Positions 34,960 to 44,184 of a stretch of 64,000 nt of DNA are shown one piece after another. A model generated the notes under the pieces. The model ran no database searches and was not told where the DNA came from. It was given only the letters and a program-made list of their open reading frames with translations. Where the stretch lies: NCBI GenBank assembly GCA_030765525.1, contig JAVCCK010000008.1, forward strand, positions 1-64,000, given 5' to 3'. A program made the position numbers and the translations under genes. Source of the DNA: Candidatus Lernaella stagnicola. Its GTDB lineage: Bacteria; Lernaellota; Lernaellaia; Lernaellales; Lernaellaceae. Positions within the stretch are counted from its first letter, which is position 1; every line of letters starts with the position of its first letter.

Positions 34960-37900
34960 ATGGACTATATTCTCGGTTTGGATTTGGGGGAAACTTCACT
35001 CGGTTGGGCGGTAATCAAAGTTGTGGACGGGCAGCCGGCCGGCCTCATTGATGCCGGGTCCCGAGTGTTTCCACCGATCGTGGATCGCTCGGCAAACCTG
35101 AGCAATCCGAAAATCAAAAACGCCGATCGTCGCATGCATCGCGGCGCACGCCGTGTATTAGCGCGAAGGGTTTCGCGGCGTGAATCGCTGCAGAGCGCGT
35201 TGAGCGATGCGGGCTTGCTGCCGGAATCTGAAAAAGAGCGGGCTCAACTTTTCGCCGCTGTAAATCCATACGAAGCACGAGCCAAGGCGCTGGATGAAAA
35301 ACTGCCGCCTCACGAATTGGGGCGCGCGCTATACCACTTGGCGCAGCATCGCGGTTTCAAGTCGAACCGCAAAGAAGAAAGCAGCGACGACAAGGAGCAA
35401 GGAAAGGTTGCCAAAGAGATCGGAACGCTTCAGGCGCTGATCACCGAAGCCGCTTGTCGTACGCTCGGAGAATTCTTGTGGCGTCTCGGGCGCGATTCCC
35501 GGCGTTTGGAGTACGGTGAGACAAGGTTGCGCAACCGTCGCTTCAGCCGCGACATGGTTGAAGCGGAGTTTGACGCCGTCTGGCAGGCGCAGCAGGCGCA
35601 CCATCCGGCCTTGCTGACGGAGAAACTTCGCGCGCGCCTCCACAACAACATTTTCTTCCAGCGCGATTTCGCCATCAGTGACGAGCGCCGTGCCGCTTTG
35701 CCCAAACGTGCCAACGCCCTGCGCGCGCCACAACTCAAAGCCTGCTCGCTCATTCCGGACGAGAAACGTTGCGGCGCCGGCGAATGGATCGCCCAGCAAT
35801 TCCGCATTTGGAAAGAGGTCAACAATCTGCGCGTCATGGAAGGGCATCATGCGGAACGTCCGCTGACCGTCGAGGAAGCCGCCAAGCTCGTGGCGGGTTT
35901 GATCCGCCAGAAAAAAATGACATTCGGCAGGATGAAGACAATTCTCGGCTTTGCGAAGGACTCCCATTTCAACCTCGAGGCCGGCGGGCGCAAAGATCTC
36001 GACGGCAATACGGTGGAAGCTGCGCTCGCTACCGCGTTCGGCAAAGCGTGGGATGCGCTCGATGAGGAAACGAAACACGAGCGCCGCAGCCTGCTCACGC
36101 ACGAGGAAAGCCCGGAAAAACTAGCCGAGGTGGCCCGGCAATGGGGCTTGGATGATGAGGCGGCCGAGAAGCTCGCCAAGTTCAAGCCGAAAGGCTCGTA
36201 CCTGCGATACTCCGCCAAGGCGATGGAAATTCTGCTGCCTTACGTGGAAGCGGGGCTGATGGAATATGACGCCATCGTGCAAGCGACCGAAGACGGCAAG
36301 TTGCCGCATAGCGAGGAAACCGACCCCGTGGACCGCTTGCCCGGACCGCCGGATTTGCCCAACCCCAATGTTATGCGCTGTCTGCACGAAACGCGAAAAG
36401 TCGTCAACGCGCTCTTGGCGATGTACGGAAAACCGATGCGTATCGTCGTCGAATTGGCGCGCGACCTTAAAGCTTCGGGAGCCGAGCGTGAAGCCGCCGT
36501 GCGGCGAATGCGTGACAACGAGAAGTTAAATAGGCAGGCAAGGGAGTTCTTCGCCGACCACGGAAACCCGGAACCCAGCAATACCGACCTCATCCGCTAC
36601 CGTCTCTGGCAGGAACAGGAGTGCGAGTGCCCCTACAGCGGCCGGACGATCACCGCCGATCACTTACTATCTCACTACAACGTGCTGGAGATCGACCACA
36701 TTCTGCCGTACTCGCTATCGCTGGATGACTCCCTGCAAAACAAAGTGCTTTGCTTCACCGACGCCAACCGCGATAAGGGCCAACGCACTCCCTTCCAATG
36801 GAAGGGCGGGCCGGACAGCGAAGCCTACGAGGAAATGATCACCCGCGTGAGACGCTACTACCACTACAACCGCGGCAAGTTGCTTAAGTTCCAGCGAGCG
36901 GAAATCGACGTGGAAGAAGTCATCCAGCAAAAACTCGTTGACACGCGCTACGCGAGTAGGGAAGTGAAAACATTCCTCGCGCTGCTCTATCCACCCGCCG
37001 AGCGCGTCGGCGAAAAACGCGTTCAAGCCAGTCCGGGCCGCGTGACGGCCATCCTGCGATATCTCTGGGGCCTCAACACGATCCTCAACCCCGAGGGCGA
37101 TAACGAAAAGAGTCGCCTCGACCATCGCCACCACACCGTCGACGCCGTCGTCATCGCCTGCACCGAGCGGCGATTCGTTAAAGCTTTGTCCGACGCCGCC
37201 AAGCGCGAACTGCGGCGTGACGAAATGCACGTGCCGCCGCCCTGGGAAGGGTTCCGAGGCGAGGTCGAAAGAGTCTTGTGCCGCCAGGTACGCACCTGGA
37301 ATGTCGACGGCCGTGAAATCACCACCGAAGGCATCCTCGTTTCCCACCGGGCCGAACGAAAAATCGGCGGCGCGCTACACGAGGAAACCAGCTATGGACC
37401 CACGGCGGATCCCAAGGTCTTTACCAGCCGCGTCAAGGTCGAAAACCTCACCGGCGCGATGGTTGCGCGCATCCGAGACAAAACCATTCGCCGTATCGTC
37501 CGCGAGCACCTGCTCGCCCAGGACATTGACCCCGCCAAGAAAACCGGCGTGACACCCGCCAAAGCGTGGCAGACCATGCCCCAGTTGCCCGTATCCGCTG
37601 CCCGGCGTCGCAAGGACCCCACGTTGCCTGAATCCATCCCTATCCGAAAAGTGCGCGTCCTGAAAACGATCGACCGGCCGCTGCTGATGCCCGGACCCGA
37701 CGGCGAGCCGTATCGCGCGGTGATTACCGGCAGCAACCACCACATGGAAATCGTCGAGGAAATCGACGCCAAGGGCCGCCGCAAGTGGGTTGGCATACCC
37801 GTCACGATGTTGGAGGCTGCCCGCCGCGCCCGCCGCGCGAACGAGCCCATCATCCAACGAGATCACGGCGAGAAGCGAAAATTCGTGATGTCGCTTTGTA

Positions 37901-38115
37901 AAGGGGAAGCGGTCTTTGTGGAAACGAATGGCGAGTTCAATCCGTACCGCGTTCAGAAGATGGATCAACAGGGTCGAGTATGGTTCCGCCGCTTGACTGA
38001 CGCCGGACCCGTCGAACAAAAGAAGCTTCTGCAAAAAAATGTTGGGGCGTTAAGCGGAAAAATCTTTAAGATCGCCTTGGACGCTGTCGGTCGGGTGAAA
38101 TCCTGTCATGATTAA
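34960..38115 (+). CDS. cas9: Type II-C Cas9 endonuclease, compact
   Basis: A 1,051-aa Cas9. AAAGGAG lies 6-7 bases before the ATG at 34960; a TTG start at 34921 is less likely. RuvC-I: GLD8LGETSLGW. An arginine-rich bridge helix follows (RRMHRGARRVLARRVSRRE, about 55-75), then a short recognition lobe. RuvC-II: VVE498LARDLK. HNH: ECPYSG, then LEIDH580ILPYS and NKVLCFTDANRDKG. RuvC-III: DHRHH725TVD728AVVIA. The C-terminal part (about 780-1051) is the PAM-interacting region. All catalytic residues I can place are intact, so it should cut both strands of target DNA. Size and the absence of csn2/cas4 place it in II-C. The last 8 bases overlap cas1. Confidence 0.96.
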   Translation: MDYILGLDLGETSLGWAVIKVVDGQPAGLIDAGSRVFPPIVDRSANLSNPKIKNADRRMHRGARRVLARRVSRRESLQSALSDAGLLPESEKERAQLFAAVNPYEARAKALDEKLPPHELGRALYHLAQHRGFKSNRKEESSDDKEQGKVAKEIGTLQALITEAACRTLGEFLWRLGRDSRRLEYGETRLRNRRFSRDMVEAEFDAVWQAQQAHHPALLTEKLRARLHNNIFFQRDFAISDERRAALPKRANALRAPQLKACSLIPDEKRCGAGEWIAQQFRIWKEVNNLRVMEGHHAERPLTVEEAAKLVAGLIRQKKMTFGRMKTILGFAKDSHFNLEAGGRKDLDGNTVEAALATAFGKAWDALDEETKHERRSLLTHEESPEKLAEVARQWGLDDEAAEKLAKFKPKGSYLRYSAKAMEILLPYVEAGLMEYDAIVQATEDGKLPHSEETDPVDRLPGPPDLPNPNVMRCLHETRKVVNALLAMYGKPMRIVVELARDLKASGAEREAAVRRMRDNEKLNRQAREFFADHGNPEPSNTDLIRYRLWQEQECECPYSGRTITADHLLSHYNVLEIDHILPYSLSLDDSLQNKVLCFTDANRDKGQRTPFQWKGGPDSEAYEEMITRVRRYYHYNRGKLLKFQRAEIDVEEVIQQKLVDTRYASREVKTFLALLYPPAERVGEKRVQASPGRVTAILRYLWGLNTILNPEGDNEKSRLDHRHHTVDAVVIACTERRFVKALSDAAKRELRRDEMHVPPPWEGFRGEVERVLCRQVRTWNVDGREITTEGILVSHRAERKIGGALHEETSYGPTADPKVFTSRVKVENLTGAMVARIRDKTIRRIVREHLLAQDIDPAKKTGVTPAKAWQTMPQLPVSAARRRKDPTLPESIPIRKVRVLKTIDRPLLMPGPDGEPYRAVITGSNHHMEIVEEIDAKGRRKWVGIPVTMLEAARRARRANEPIIQRDHGEKRKFVMSLCKGEAVFVETNGEFNPYRVQKMDQQGRVWFRRLTDAGPVEQKKLLQKNVGALSGKIFKIALDAVGRVKSCHD

Positions 38116-38989
38116 GCGAACCGTCGAAGTTTCGACACCGGGATCGCACTTGCGCACCGAAAACGCTCACTTGGTTGTGTCGGTCAAGGGAGAGGATCAA
38201 GGCCGCGTGCCGTGGGAAGACCTCGGCCTGCTGATCCTCGATCAAACCCAATGCACCATCACGCAAGCCGCACTCGCCGCCGCGTCGCAAAACGGCGCGG
38301 TGGTCGCCGTATGCGGCCGCGATCACCACCCGTGCGGTTTCCTTTTGCCTCTGGCGGGCAACCAGTTGCACCCGGCGCGCCTGCGCCTGCAAATCGAGAT
38401 GAACAAGCCGCTGGGCAAGCGTCTGTGGCGCCAACTGGTGCGCGCCAAACTGGCCGGGCAGGCGGCGATGTTGCCGGAGAAAAATGTGGCGCGCGTGCGT
38501 ATTTCGCAACTCGCCAAAAACGTGCGGCTGGGAGATCCTGACAACAAAGAGGCGCAAGGCGCGCGTTTTTATTGGCCGGCGCTTTTCGGCAAAGCTTTTC
38601 GCCGGTCGCGCGAGGGGCCGCCGCCCAACAATCTGCTTAACTTCGGTTACATGGTGCTGCGCGCCGCCACCGCCAGGGCGATCGTTAGCGCGGGCTTGCA
38701 CCCGGCGCTCGGCATCGAGCATTCGCATCGCAACAACGCGTTTGCGCTGGCGGACGATCTGCTCGAACCGTATCGACCCTTCGTCGACGAACGCGTGTTG
38801 TTTATGTGGCGGCAGGGGCACGCCCTGGTCAAAAAGGAAACCAAGCGGCAGTTATACAGCCTGCTGGCCACGCCCATCGCCACGGCCCGCGGGCAAAGCC
38901 CACTGACGGTGGCGTTGGATCGCACGGCGACCTCGTTTGTCGATTGCCTGCGCGGCGAGAACAACGCGCTGGAATTGCCGGTGCGATGA
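38108..38989 (+). CDS. cas1: CRISPR integrase Cas1 (type II)
   Basis: A 293-aa Cas1 of usual type II length. The N-terminal beta-sandwich is followed by the helical catalytic domain. The metal-binding residues appear to be E148 (NKEAQGARFYW), H205 (GIEHSHRNN) and E220 (DDLLEPYRPFVD). With Cas2 it inserts new spacers; in type II, Cas9 also helps choose those next to a PAM. The start overlaps cas9 by 8 bases and the stop overlaps cas2 (ATGA), so the three are translated from one message. Confidence 0.95.
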   Translation: MIKRTVEVSTPGSHLRTENAHLVVSVKGEDQGRVPWEDLGLLILDQTQCTITQAALAAASQNGAVVAVCGRDHHPCGFLLPLAGNQLHPARLRLQIEMNKPLGKRLWRQLVRAKLAGQAAMLPEKNVARVRISQLAKNVRLGDPDNKEAQGARFYWPALFGKAFRRSREGPPPNNLLNFGYMVLRAATARAIVSAGLHPALGIEHSHRNNAFALADDLLEPYRPFVDERVLFMWRQGHALVKKETKRQLYSLLATPIATARGQSPLTVALDRTATSFVDCLRGENNALELPVR

Positions 38990-39315
38990 GGGTATCGGGG
39001 TACCGGCTGATGTGGCTGATGGTGATGTTCGATCTACCGACCGATACGAAGGAGGCGAGGCGGGAGTATACTCGTTTTCGCAAGAAACTTATCAAGGAGG
39101 GCTTTCTCATGTTACAATTCTCGGTGTACGGCAGGCCGTGCCCGAGTGAGGAAAACGCCGAAGTGCATGCTGGTCGCGTGCAGGCCTCGTTGCCGCCGGA
39201 AGGCCATGTGCGCGTGCTGATGCTCACCGACAAGCAGTTCGGCCGGATGAAGGTTTTTTCCGGAAAAAAACGCGGCAAACTGGAGCACGCCCCCGCGCAA
39301 TTGGAGTTTTTTTAG
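38986..39315 (+). CDS. cas2: CRISPR-associated Cas2
   Basis: A 109-aa Cas2 starting at the ATG that overlaps the cas1 stop (MRVSGYRLMWLMVMFDLPTDTKEARREYTRFRKKL); the longer open frame upstream is only cas1 in another frame. The ferredoxin-like fold is visible, with the conserved Asp in VMFDLP, then FSVYGRPCPSEEN and VRVLMLTDKQF. It bridges two Cas1 dimers in spacer integration. The array begins 50 bases after its stop. Confidence 0.95.
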   Translation: MRVSGYRLMWLMVMFDLPTDTKEARREYTRFRKKLIKEGFLMLQFSVYGRPCPSEENAEVHAGRVQASLPPEGHVRVLMLTDKQFGRMKVFSGKKRGKLEHAPAQLEFF

Positions 39316-39365
39316 TGCTTTTTCACCTCCAAGTCGCCGAAATCGCCCGGGAATTGCTGCCGTCT

Positions 39366-41510
39366 ATTGTAATCATACCGAATTCGGGAGCAATCCCCAA
39401 CACAAAATCGCCGGTGGATCGTTTCTCGGAATTGTAATCATACCGAATTCGGGAGCAATCCCCAACTCGTGGGCGTAGTACACGGCGCCGCGCGTGATTG
39501 TAATCATACCGAATTCGGGAGCAATCCCCAACGGGCCGGCCGGGGGGGCCGTCTAAGTACGTATTGTAATCATACCGAATTCGGGAGCAATCCCCAACGG
39601 GAAACGCGCATGAACGTACCGATCGAAGATTGTAATCATACCGAATTCGGGAGCAATCCCCAACAAGGAATAATCAGGCCCGGCAAACGGCGTGATTGTA
39701 ATCATACCGAATTCGGGAGCAATCCCCAACGGTGTTCCGATCTACGTGAGCAACAACCTGAATTGTAATCATACCGAATTCGGGAGCAATCCCCAACCGC
39801 GCCCGTGGTAGTCCGGCACACCAGAGTATTGTAATCATACCGAATTCGGGAGCAATCCCCAACCGTAGAATGCCTGGCCGGCTGAATGCGGGCATTGTAA
39901 TCATACCGAATTCGGGAGCAATCCCCAACGTGACGCGGCCACGCTACGAACGACGATTTATTGTAATCATACCGAATTCGGGAGCAATCCCCAACCGAAC
40001 AAAGGCGACCGACCCCACTCATATTATTGTAATCATACCGAATTCGGGAGCAATCCCCAACCTTGAAGGGCGAACGCTACGTTGAGTGAGGATTGTAATC
40101 ATACCGAATTCGGGAGCAATCCCCAACAACATAATGCCAGACATCCGCGCTCGGTAAAATTGTAATCATACCGAATTCGGGAGCAATCCCCAACCGCCCC
40201 GCCGTAGAATTGACACAAATTGAAATTGTAATCATACCGAATTCGGGAGCAATCCCCAACTCGACAACGAGAACCATAACGGGGTCGTCAATTGTAATCA
40301 TACCGAATTCGGGAGCAATCCCCAACTGTATTTGGGCAACGGCTCTGTTGGCTCTTATTGTAATCATACCGAATTCGGGAGCAATCCCCAACACAAAATC
40401 GCCGTCGGTCAAACCGGAGATATTGTAATCATACCGAATTCGGGAGCAATCCCCAACAATTTGAATCGGGTCGCCAGCGTTTTCGCATTGTAATCATACC
40501 GAATTCGGGAGCAATCCCCAACATATTACGGACAACGGTGATGCTTCCGGTATTGTAATCATACCGAATTCGGGAGCAATCCCCAACTAACCACCCAACT
40601 TGGCGACGTTGAACTTCATTGTAATCATACCGAATTCGGGAGCAATCCCCAACGGCCCCGTAGTGGCGACGATTCACGCCGCTATTGTAATCATACCGAA
40701 TTCGGGAGCAATCCCCAACGATGTCAAATGAACACCAGACTTCAATTTCATTGTAATCATACCGAATTCGGGAGCAATCCCCAACGTAACCGCGCCAGTC
40801 GTGAAAGCGCAATCGATTGTAATCATACCGAATTCGGGAGCAATCCCCAACGTAGTGTCGCGAACCGTACCGTCAATTGAAAATTGTAATCATACCGAAT
40901 TCGGGAGCAATCCCCAACAACCCCCGCGCCATCGTCATTTTTGGTCCTATTGTAATCATACCGAATTCGGGAGCAATCCCCAACGTAACAGGGGCAGTGC
41001 CAGTGCCAACAGTATTGTAATCATACCGAATTCGGGAGCAATCCCCAACGCAATTGCCGAAGGCGGGGCAAGTGGCGTCGATTGTAATCATACCGAATTC
41101 GGGAGCAATCCCCAACCAAGTGCTTCGAGCATGTGCGGCGGAATCATATTGTAATCATACCGAATTCGGGAGCAATCCCCAACATGACGCGACTCACCTC
41201 GCGCCTGGTTGTATTGTAATCATACCGAATTCGGGAGCAATCCCCAACATGACGCGACTCACCTCGCGCCTGGTTGTATTGTAATCATACCGAATTCGGG
41301 AGCAATCCCCAACATCGGCGCAGTCGGCCGCCGCCGCGGCGAGATTGTAATCATACCGAATTCGGGAGCAATCCCCAACAACACACACACAGTAGAGCCA
41401 TCATAAAAATTGTAATCATACCGAATTCGGGAGCAATCCCCAACATATGCTGTACGTCAATGGGCGGAAGCATGATTGTAATCATACCGAATTCGGGAGC
41501 AATCCCCAAT
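39366..41510 (-). CRISPR. Type II-C CRISPR array, 33 repeats and 32 spacers
   Basis: The 36-bp repeat starts ATTGTAATCATACCGAATTC and ends GCAATCCCCAAC on the plus strand. I count 33 copies (first at 39366, last at 41475). All are identical except the last, which ends in T instead of C. Spacers are 29-31 bases. The predicted tracrRNA pairs with the minus-strand version (GTTGGGG...TTACAAT), so crRNA sense is minus, opposite to cas9-cas1-cas2. Each minus-strand repeat ends in TACAAT with TTGCTC 16 bases upstream, a promoter-like pair. The 50 bases between cas2 and the array are not AT-rich and show no leader. Spacers 28 and 29 are identical. Spacers 1 and 16 share their first 12 bases. Confidence 0.98.
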
Positions 41511-41557
41511 GTGTCGCGCCCGGGCGGGCGGAAAAGGCTGGCCGTGCGGGGAAGGTT

Positions 41558-41566
41558 TGCTATAAT
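41558..41566 (+). promoter_or_regulatory. Extended -10 promoter for the glycosyltransferase operon
   Basis: TGCTATAAT is a consensus extended -10. It lies about 28 bases upstream of the glycosyltransferase ATG, on the plus strand just beyond the last CRISPR repeat. No good -35 is seen, which an extended -10 does not need. Confidence 0.7.
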
Positions 41567-41593
41567 GCGGGGCGTCATTTCATCGGGTGATTT

Positions 41594-42331
41594 ATGAAGC
41601 AGGGAGAAAAGCCGCATCTGTCGGTGATTGTGCCCGCGTACAACGAGGCCGAGCGCATCGGCATCACGTTGGGCGATTTGGAAGTCTATCTGCGCACCGT
41701 CGACTATGCGGCGGAGATCCTCGTCGTCAACGACGGCAGCCGCGACCAAACCGAGCAGGTCGTCCGCGAGCGCATGGGCGGGCAGGTGCCCCTGGAGTTG
41801 CTGTCCTACGGCGGCAACCGCGGCAAGGGGTTCGCCGTCAACTACGGCATCACGCGGGCGCGCGGCGCGTACCGCTTGTTTTTCGACGCCGACGGCTCGA
41901 CGCCCATTGAGGAGGTCGAGAAGTTCTGGCCGCATTTTCAAAAAGGCTGCGAGGTCTGCCTGGGCTCGCGCGCGATGCGGGAATCGAACGTCGTGGTTCA
42001 CCAGCCGTGGTATCGGGAAACCATGGGGCGCACCTTCAACCTCATGGTGCGGCTTCTGACGGTGCGCGGTTTTCACGACACGCAGTGCGGTTTCAAAGCG
42101 TTTTCGGAAAAAGCTGTGCGGGAAATTTTTGCTCGGCAACAACTTAACGGCTTCGGTTTCGATGTCGAACTGCTGTATATTGCGCAGAAGCACGGCCTGC
42201 GGGCGGTCGAAGTACCGGTCAAGTGGATCAACTCGCCCAGCAGTCGGGTGAGCCCGATTGGTGACGCAAGCCGTATGTTTTTGGAGTTGCTGAAAATTCG
42301 TTGGCTGGACTGGCAGGGAGCGTATCGGTAG
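41594..42331 (+). CDS. Family 2 glycosyltransferase (DPM1/DPG-synthase-like)
   Basis: A 245-aa GT-A enzyme. Motifs: LSVIVPAYNEAERI, ILVVNDGSRDQT, NRGKGFAVNYGI, the metal-binding FFDADGSTP, GSRAM and DTQCGFKAFSEKAV. These are shared by dolichyl-phosphate glucose/mannose synthases, so it probably loads a sugar onto a polyprenyl phosphate at the inner membrane face. No membrane helix is seen. lipB follows after 5 bases. Confidence 0.85.
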   Translation: MKQGEKPHLSVIVPAYNEAERIGITLGDLEVYLRTVDYAAEILVVNDGSRDQTEQVVRERMGGQVPLELLSYGGNRGKGFAVNYGITRARGAYRLFFDADGSTPIEEVEKFWPHFQKGCEVCLGSRAMRESNVVVHQPWYRETMGRTFNLMVRLLTVRGFHDTQCGFKAFSEKAVREIFARQQLNGFGFDVELLYIAQKHGLRAVEVPVKWINSPSSRVSPIGDASRMFLELLKIRWLDWQGAYR

Positions 42332-42336
42332 ACGCG

Positions 42337-43014
42337 ATGACGATCAAATGGAGTTACTTGGGGCAAACCCCCTACGAGAAGGCATGGGCGCTGCAGCGGG
42401 AATTGCGGCAGCAGGTCATCGAACGCGGTGACAGCGACTACTTGCTGTTGATGTCGCACCCGCCGGTGGTGACGCGTGGCGTATCCGAACGAGGCGATCA
42501 CGCCGGACTCGTGGAATCGCGCGAGCAACTGGAAGCGCACGGCATTTCCGTGGTCGACGTGGACCGCGGCGGTAAAACCACCTTTCACGGCCCCGACCAG
42601 TTGGTGGGGTATTTCATCTTCGATCTGCGACGCCGCCAAGTAAAGTTGCGGCAGTTCGTCACCCAGGTCGCAGCGGCGATTATCCGCGTGTTGGACTCGT
42701 ACGGCGTGGACGGCGACTACCGGGAAGAAGACCCGGGCATTACGATCAACGGCCACAAGGTCGGCTTTCTGGGCTTCAGCGTGAAGCACAATGTGACGGC
42801 GCACGGCTTCGCGCTCAACATCGGGCGGGACATCAAGGGGTTCGAGTACATCGTGCCCTGCGGCCGGCTGGACCGAAACATCAGTTCGCTGGAAGGCGAG
42901 ACCGGCCGGCGCTTTTCGATGTACGACGTCTACTGGCGCTGCGTGACGGCCGTGGGTTCGCACTTCGAGGAAACGCTCGAAGAGGTCTTCGTCGACGAAA
43001 TGGTGCAGGGCTAA
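42337..43014 (+). CDS. lipB: Octanoyl-[ACP]:protein octanoyltransferase LipB
   Basis: A 225-aa protein of usual length, started at MTIKWSYLG. The LipB motifs are intact: RGGKTTFHGPDQLVGYFIFDL, the lysine in INGHKVGFLGFSV, HGFALNI and the catalytic cysteine in YIVPCGRLDRNISSL. It moves octanoate from acyl carrier protein to lipoyl domains, the first step in making protein-bound lipoate. lipA is not in view. Confidence 0.93.
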   Translation: MTIKWSYLGQTPYEKAWALQRELRQQVIERGDSDYLLLMSHPPVVTRGVSERGDHAGLVESREQLEAHGISVVDVDRGGKTTFHGPDQLVGYFIFDLRRRQVKLRQFVTQVAAAIIRVLDSYGVDGDYREEDPGITINGHKVGFLGFSVKHNVTAHGFALNIGRDIKGFEYIVPCGRLDRNISSLEGETGRRFSMYDVYWRCVTAVGSHFEETLEEVFVDEMVQG

Positions 43015-43044
43015 CGCCGCAACCCAGGAGGGAGCGAAAGGCCG

Positions 43045-43410
43045 GTGTTCCAGAAGTATTACTGTTTGGCCGTCGTCCAGATTTTGCTGCTGGTGTTTGT
43101 CATGCCGCAGGTGCTGGGTTTTATCGGCGGCCTGATCGCCGGTCGAAAACTCCGCGACAAAACGTGGTATCTCGCCATCGGATTGGTGGCGCTAATGGAC
43201 GTGGCCGTGATGATCGACAAGGGAGGCGTGCCCTTTCTTGTCGGGCATGCGATCAACATGTTTCTCTACACGCCGATGAAGCTGCACTGGCAATTGATCG
43301 TCGGCCTGCTGGGCGACGCGGCCCTCGTGTGGTCCTTTCACGGATCAATACGTTCAGGCATGAACCGGGCGATGCGGTTGGTTTCTCCGGCCGAAAAATC
43401 CAAGCAATAA
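43045..43410 (+). CDS. Small integral membrane protein
   Basis: A 121-aa protein starting with GTG, preceded by AGGAGGGAG. Three hydrophobic stretches are visible (VVQILLLVFVMPQVLGFIGGLIAG; WYLAIGLVALMDVAVMI; LIVGLLGDAALVWSF) with a basic C-terminal tail. I do not recognise the family. It is 30 bases after lipB and before a terminator, so it closes this operon. Confidence 0.65.
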   Translation: MFQKYYCLAVVQILLLVFVMPQVLGFIGGLIAGRKLRDKTWYLAIGLVALMDVAVMIDKGGVPFLVGHAINMFLYTPMKLHWQLIVGLLGDAALVWSFHGSIRSGMNRAMRLVSPAEKSKQ

Positions 43411-43425
43411 GCGCGAGCAAATAGA

Positions 43426-43462
43426 AAAACGGCGAAAAGCGTGAAGTGCCTTTCGCCGTTTT
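43426..43462. terminator. Bidirectional intrinsic terminator
   Basis: AAAACGGCGAAA (43426-43437) pairs with TTTCGCCGTTTT (43451-43462), followed by GTTTTGG on the plus strand and preceded by an A-rich run that serves the minus strand. It separates convergent operons. Confidence 0.85.
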
Positions 43463-43488
43463 GTTTTGGTCTCAGGGCCGTGTCGTAA

Positions 43489-44148
43489 TTAGTCGGCTAA
43501 TCCCAGCAGAGCTCGCACGGTTGCGTGATAGGTGCTCAGGTAGCCGCCCTTCCGCTGAATCACCATGTCTTGATCCAAGCAGGCGTACGCGGGGATGCTG
43601 ATCGAACCGCCGTGCAGCGGGTAGGTGACATCCCAGTTGTGGTCGTCGAGCACCGGGAACTCGAGGCTGTAGAGCGTTGCCCAACCCAACAAGTCCTGTT
43701 GGCTGGGCGGATTCCCGGCGTTATTTTCGATGATCATCTGCAGGACAGTGAATCCCTCATCGGCGTAGACATCCATGAAGTCGGTTTGCAGTTTCGGCGT
43801 GTCCGTACGGCAGGGGCCGCACCAGAAGGCCGAGGTGTCGAGCAAGACGACGTCGCCTTCGTAGTCGTACAACGAAACGTTTTCACCGAACTGATTCGTC
43901 AGCGTGAAGTTCGGCATCTTGTTGCCGACGTTGTAACCCATCGAGGGCGTGCTGTCGTCGTCGTCATCATCATCGTCATCATCATCGTCGTCGTCATCGT
44001 CGTCGTCATCGCCGCCGGTGTCGTCATCGCCGCCGGTGTCGTCATCATCGTTGTCGTCATCATCGTCGCCGCATGTCGCGCCCATCGACGCGATGACGAA
44101 TACGCCGATTAGTAATAGGGCTATTAGCCAAAACATCCTGGATTTCAT
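43489..44148 (-). CDS. TlpA-like thioredoxin lipoprotein with poly-Asp stalk
   Basis: A 219-aa predicted lipoprotein. The lipobox cysteine is about residue 27 (SMGATC), followed by nearly 40 residues that are almost all Asp, with TGG islands. The rest is a redoxin domain (PNFTLTNQFGENVSLYDYEGDVVLLDTSAFWCGPC) with the active-site W-C-G-P-C and a late proline-containing strand (SISIPAYACLDQD). It should be a disulfide-active protein held away from the membrane on a charged stalk. It is a paralogue of the upstream gene. Confidence 0.82.
   Translation of the reverse strand: MKSRMFWLIALLLIGVFVIASMGATCGDDDDDNDDDDTGGDDDTGGDDDDDDDDDDDDDDDDDDDSTPSMGYNVGNKMPNFTLTNQFGENVSLYDYEGDVVLLDTSAFWCGPCRTDTPKLQTDFMDVYADEGFTVLQMIIENNAGNPPSQQDLLGWATLYSLEFPVLDDHNWDVTYPLHGGSISIPAYACLDQDMVIQRKGGYLSTYHATVRALLGLAD
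43948..44075. repeat. GTC/ATC triplet repeat encoding a poly-Asp stalk
   Basis: About 120 bases are almost only GTC, ATC and GCC triplets; the minus strand encodes Asp with GGDDDTGG islands. It has the same style as 29527-29655 and the shorter tract at 44641-44700. Confidence 0.82.
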
Positions 44149-44184
44149 TGTGTCTCCCTCTTCGAGTTCCCGGCGGAATCTCGC

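Noticed and set aside
34921-39315. Type II-A or II-B classification
   Set aside because: No csn2 or cas4 is present, and the Cas9 is of compact II-C size.
39316-39365. A CRISPR leader between cas2 and the first repeat
   Set aside because: Only 50 bases, not AT-rich and without a promoter; transcription appears to run toward cas2.
39469-41597. Several open frames inside the CRISPR array, on both strands
   Set aside because: They are translations of the repeat itself (recurring GIAPEFGMIT and similar) and not genes.
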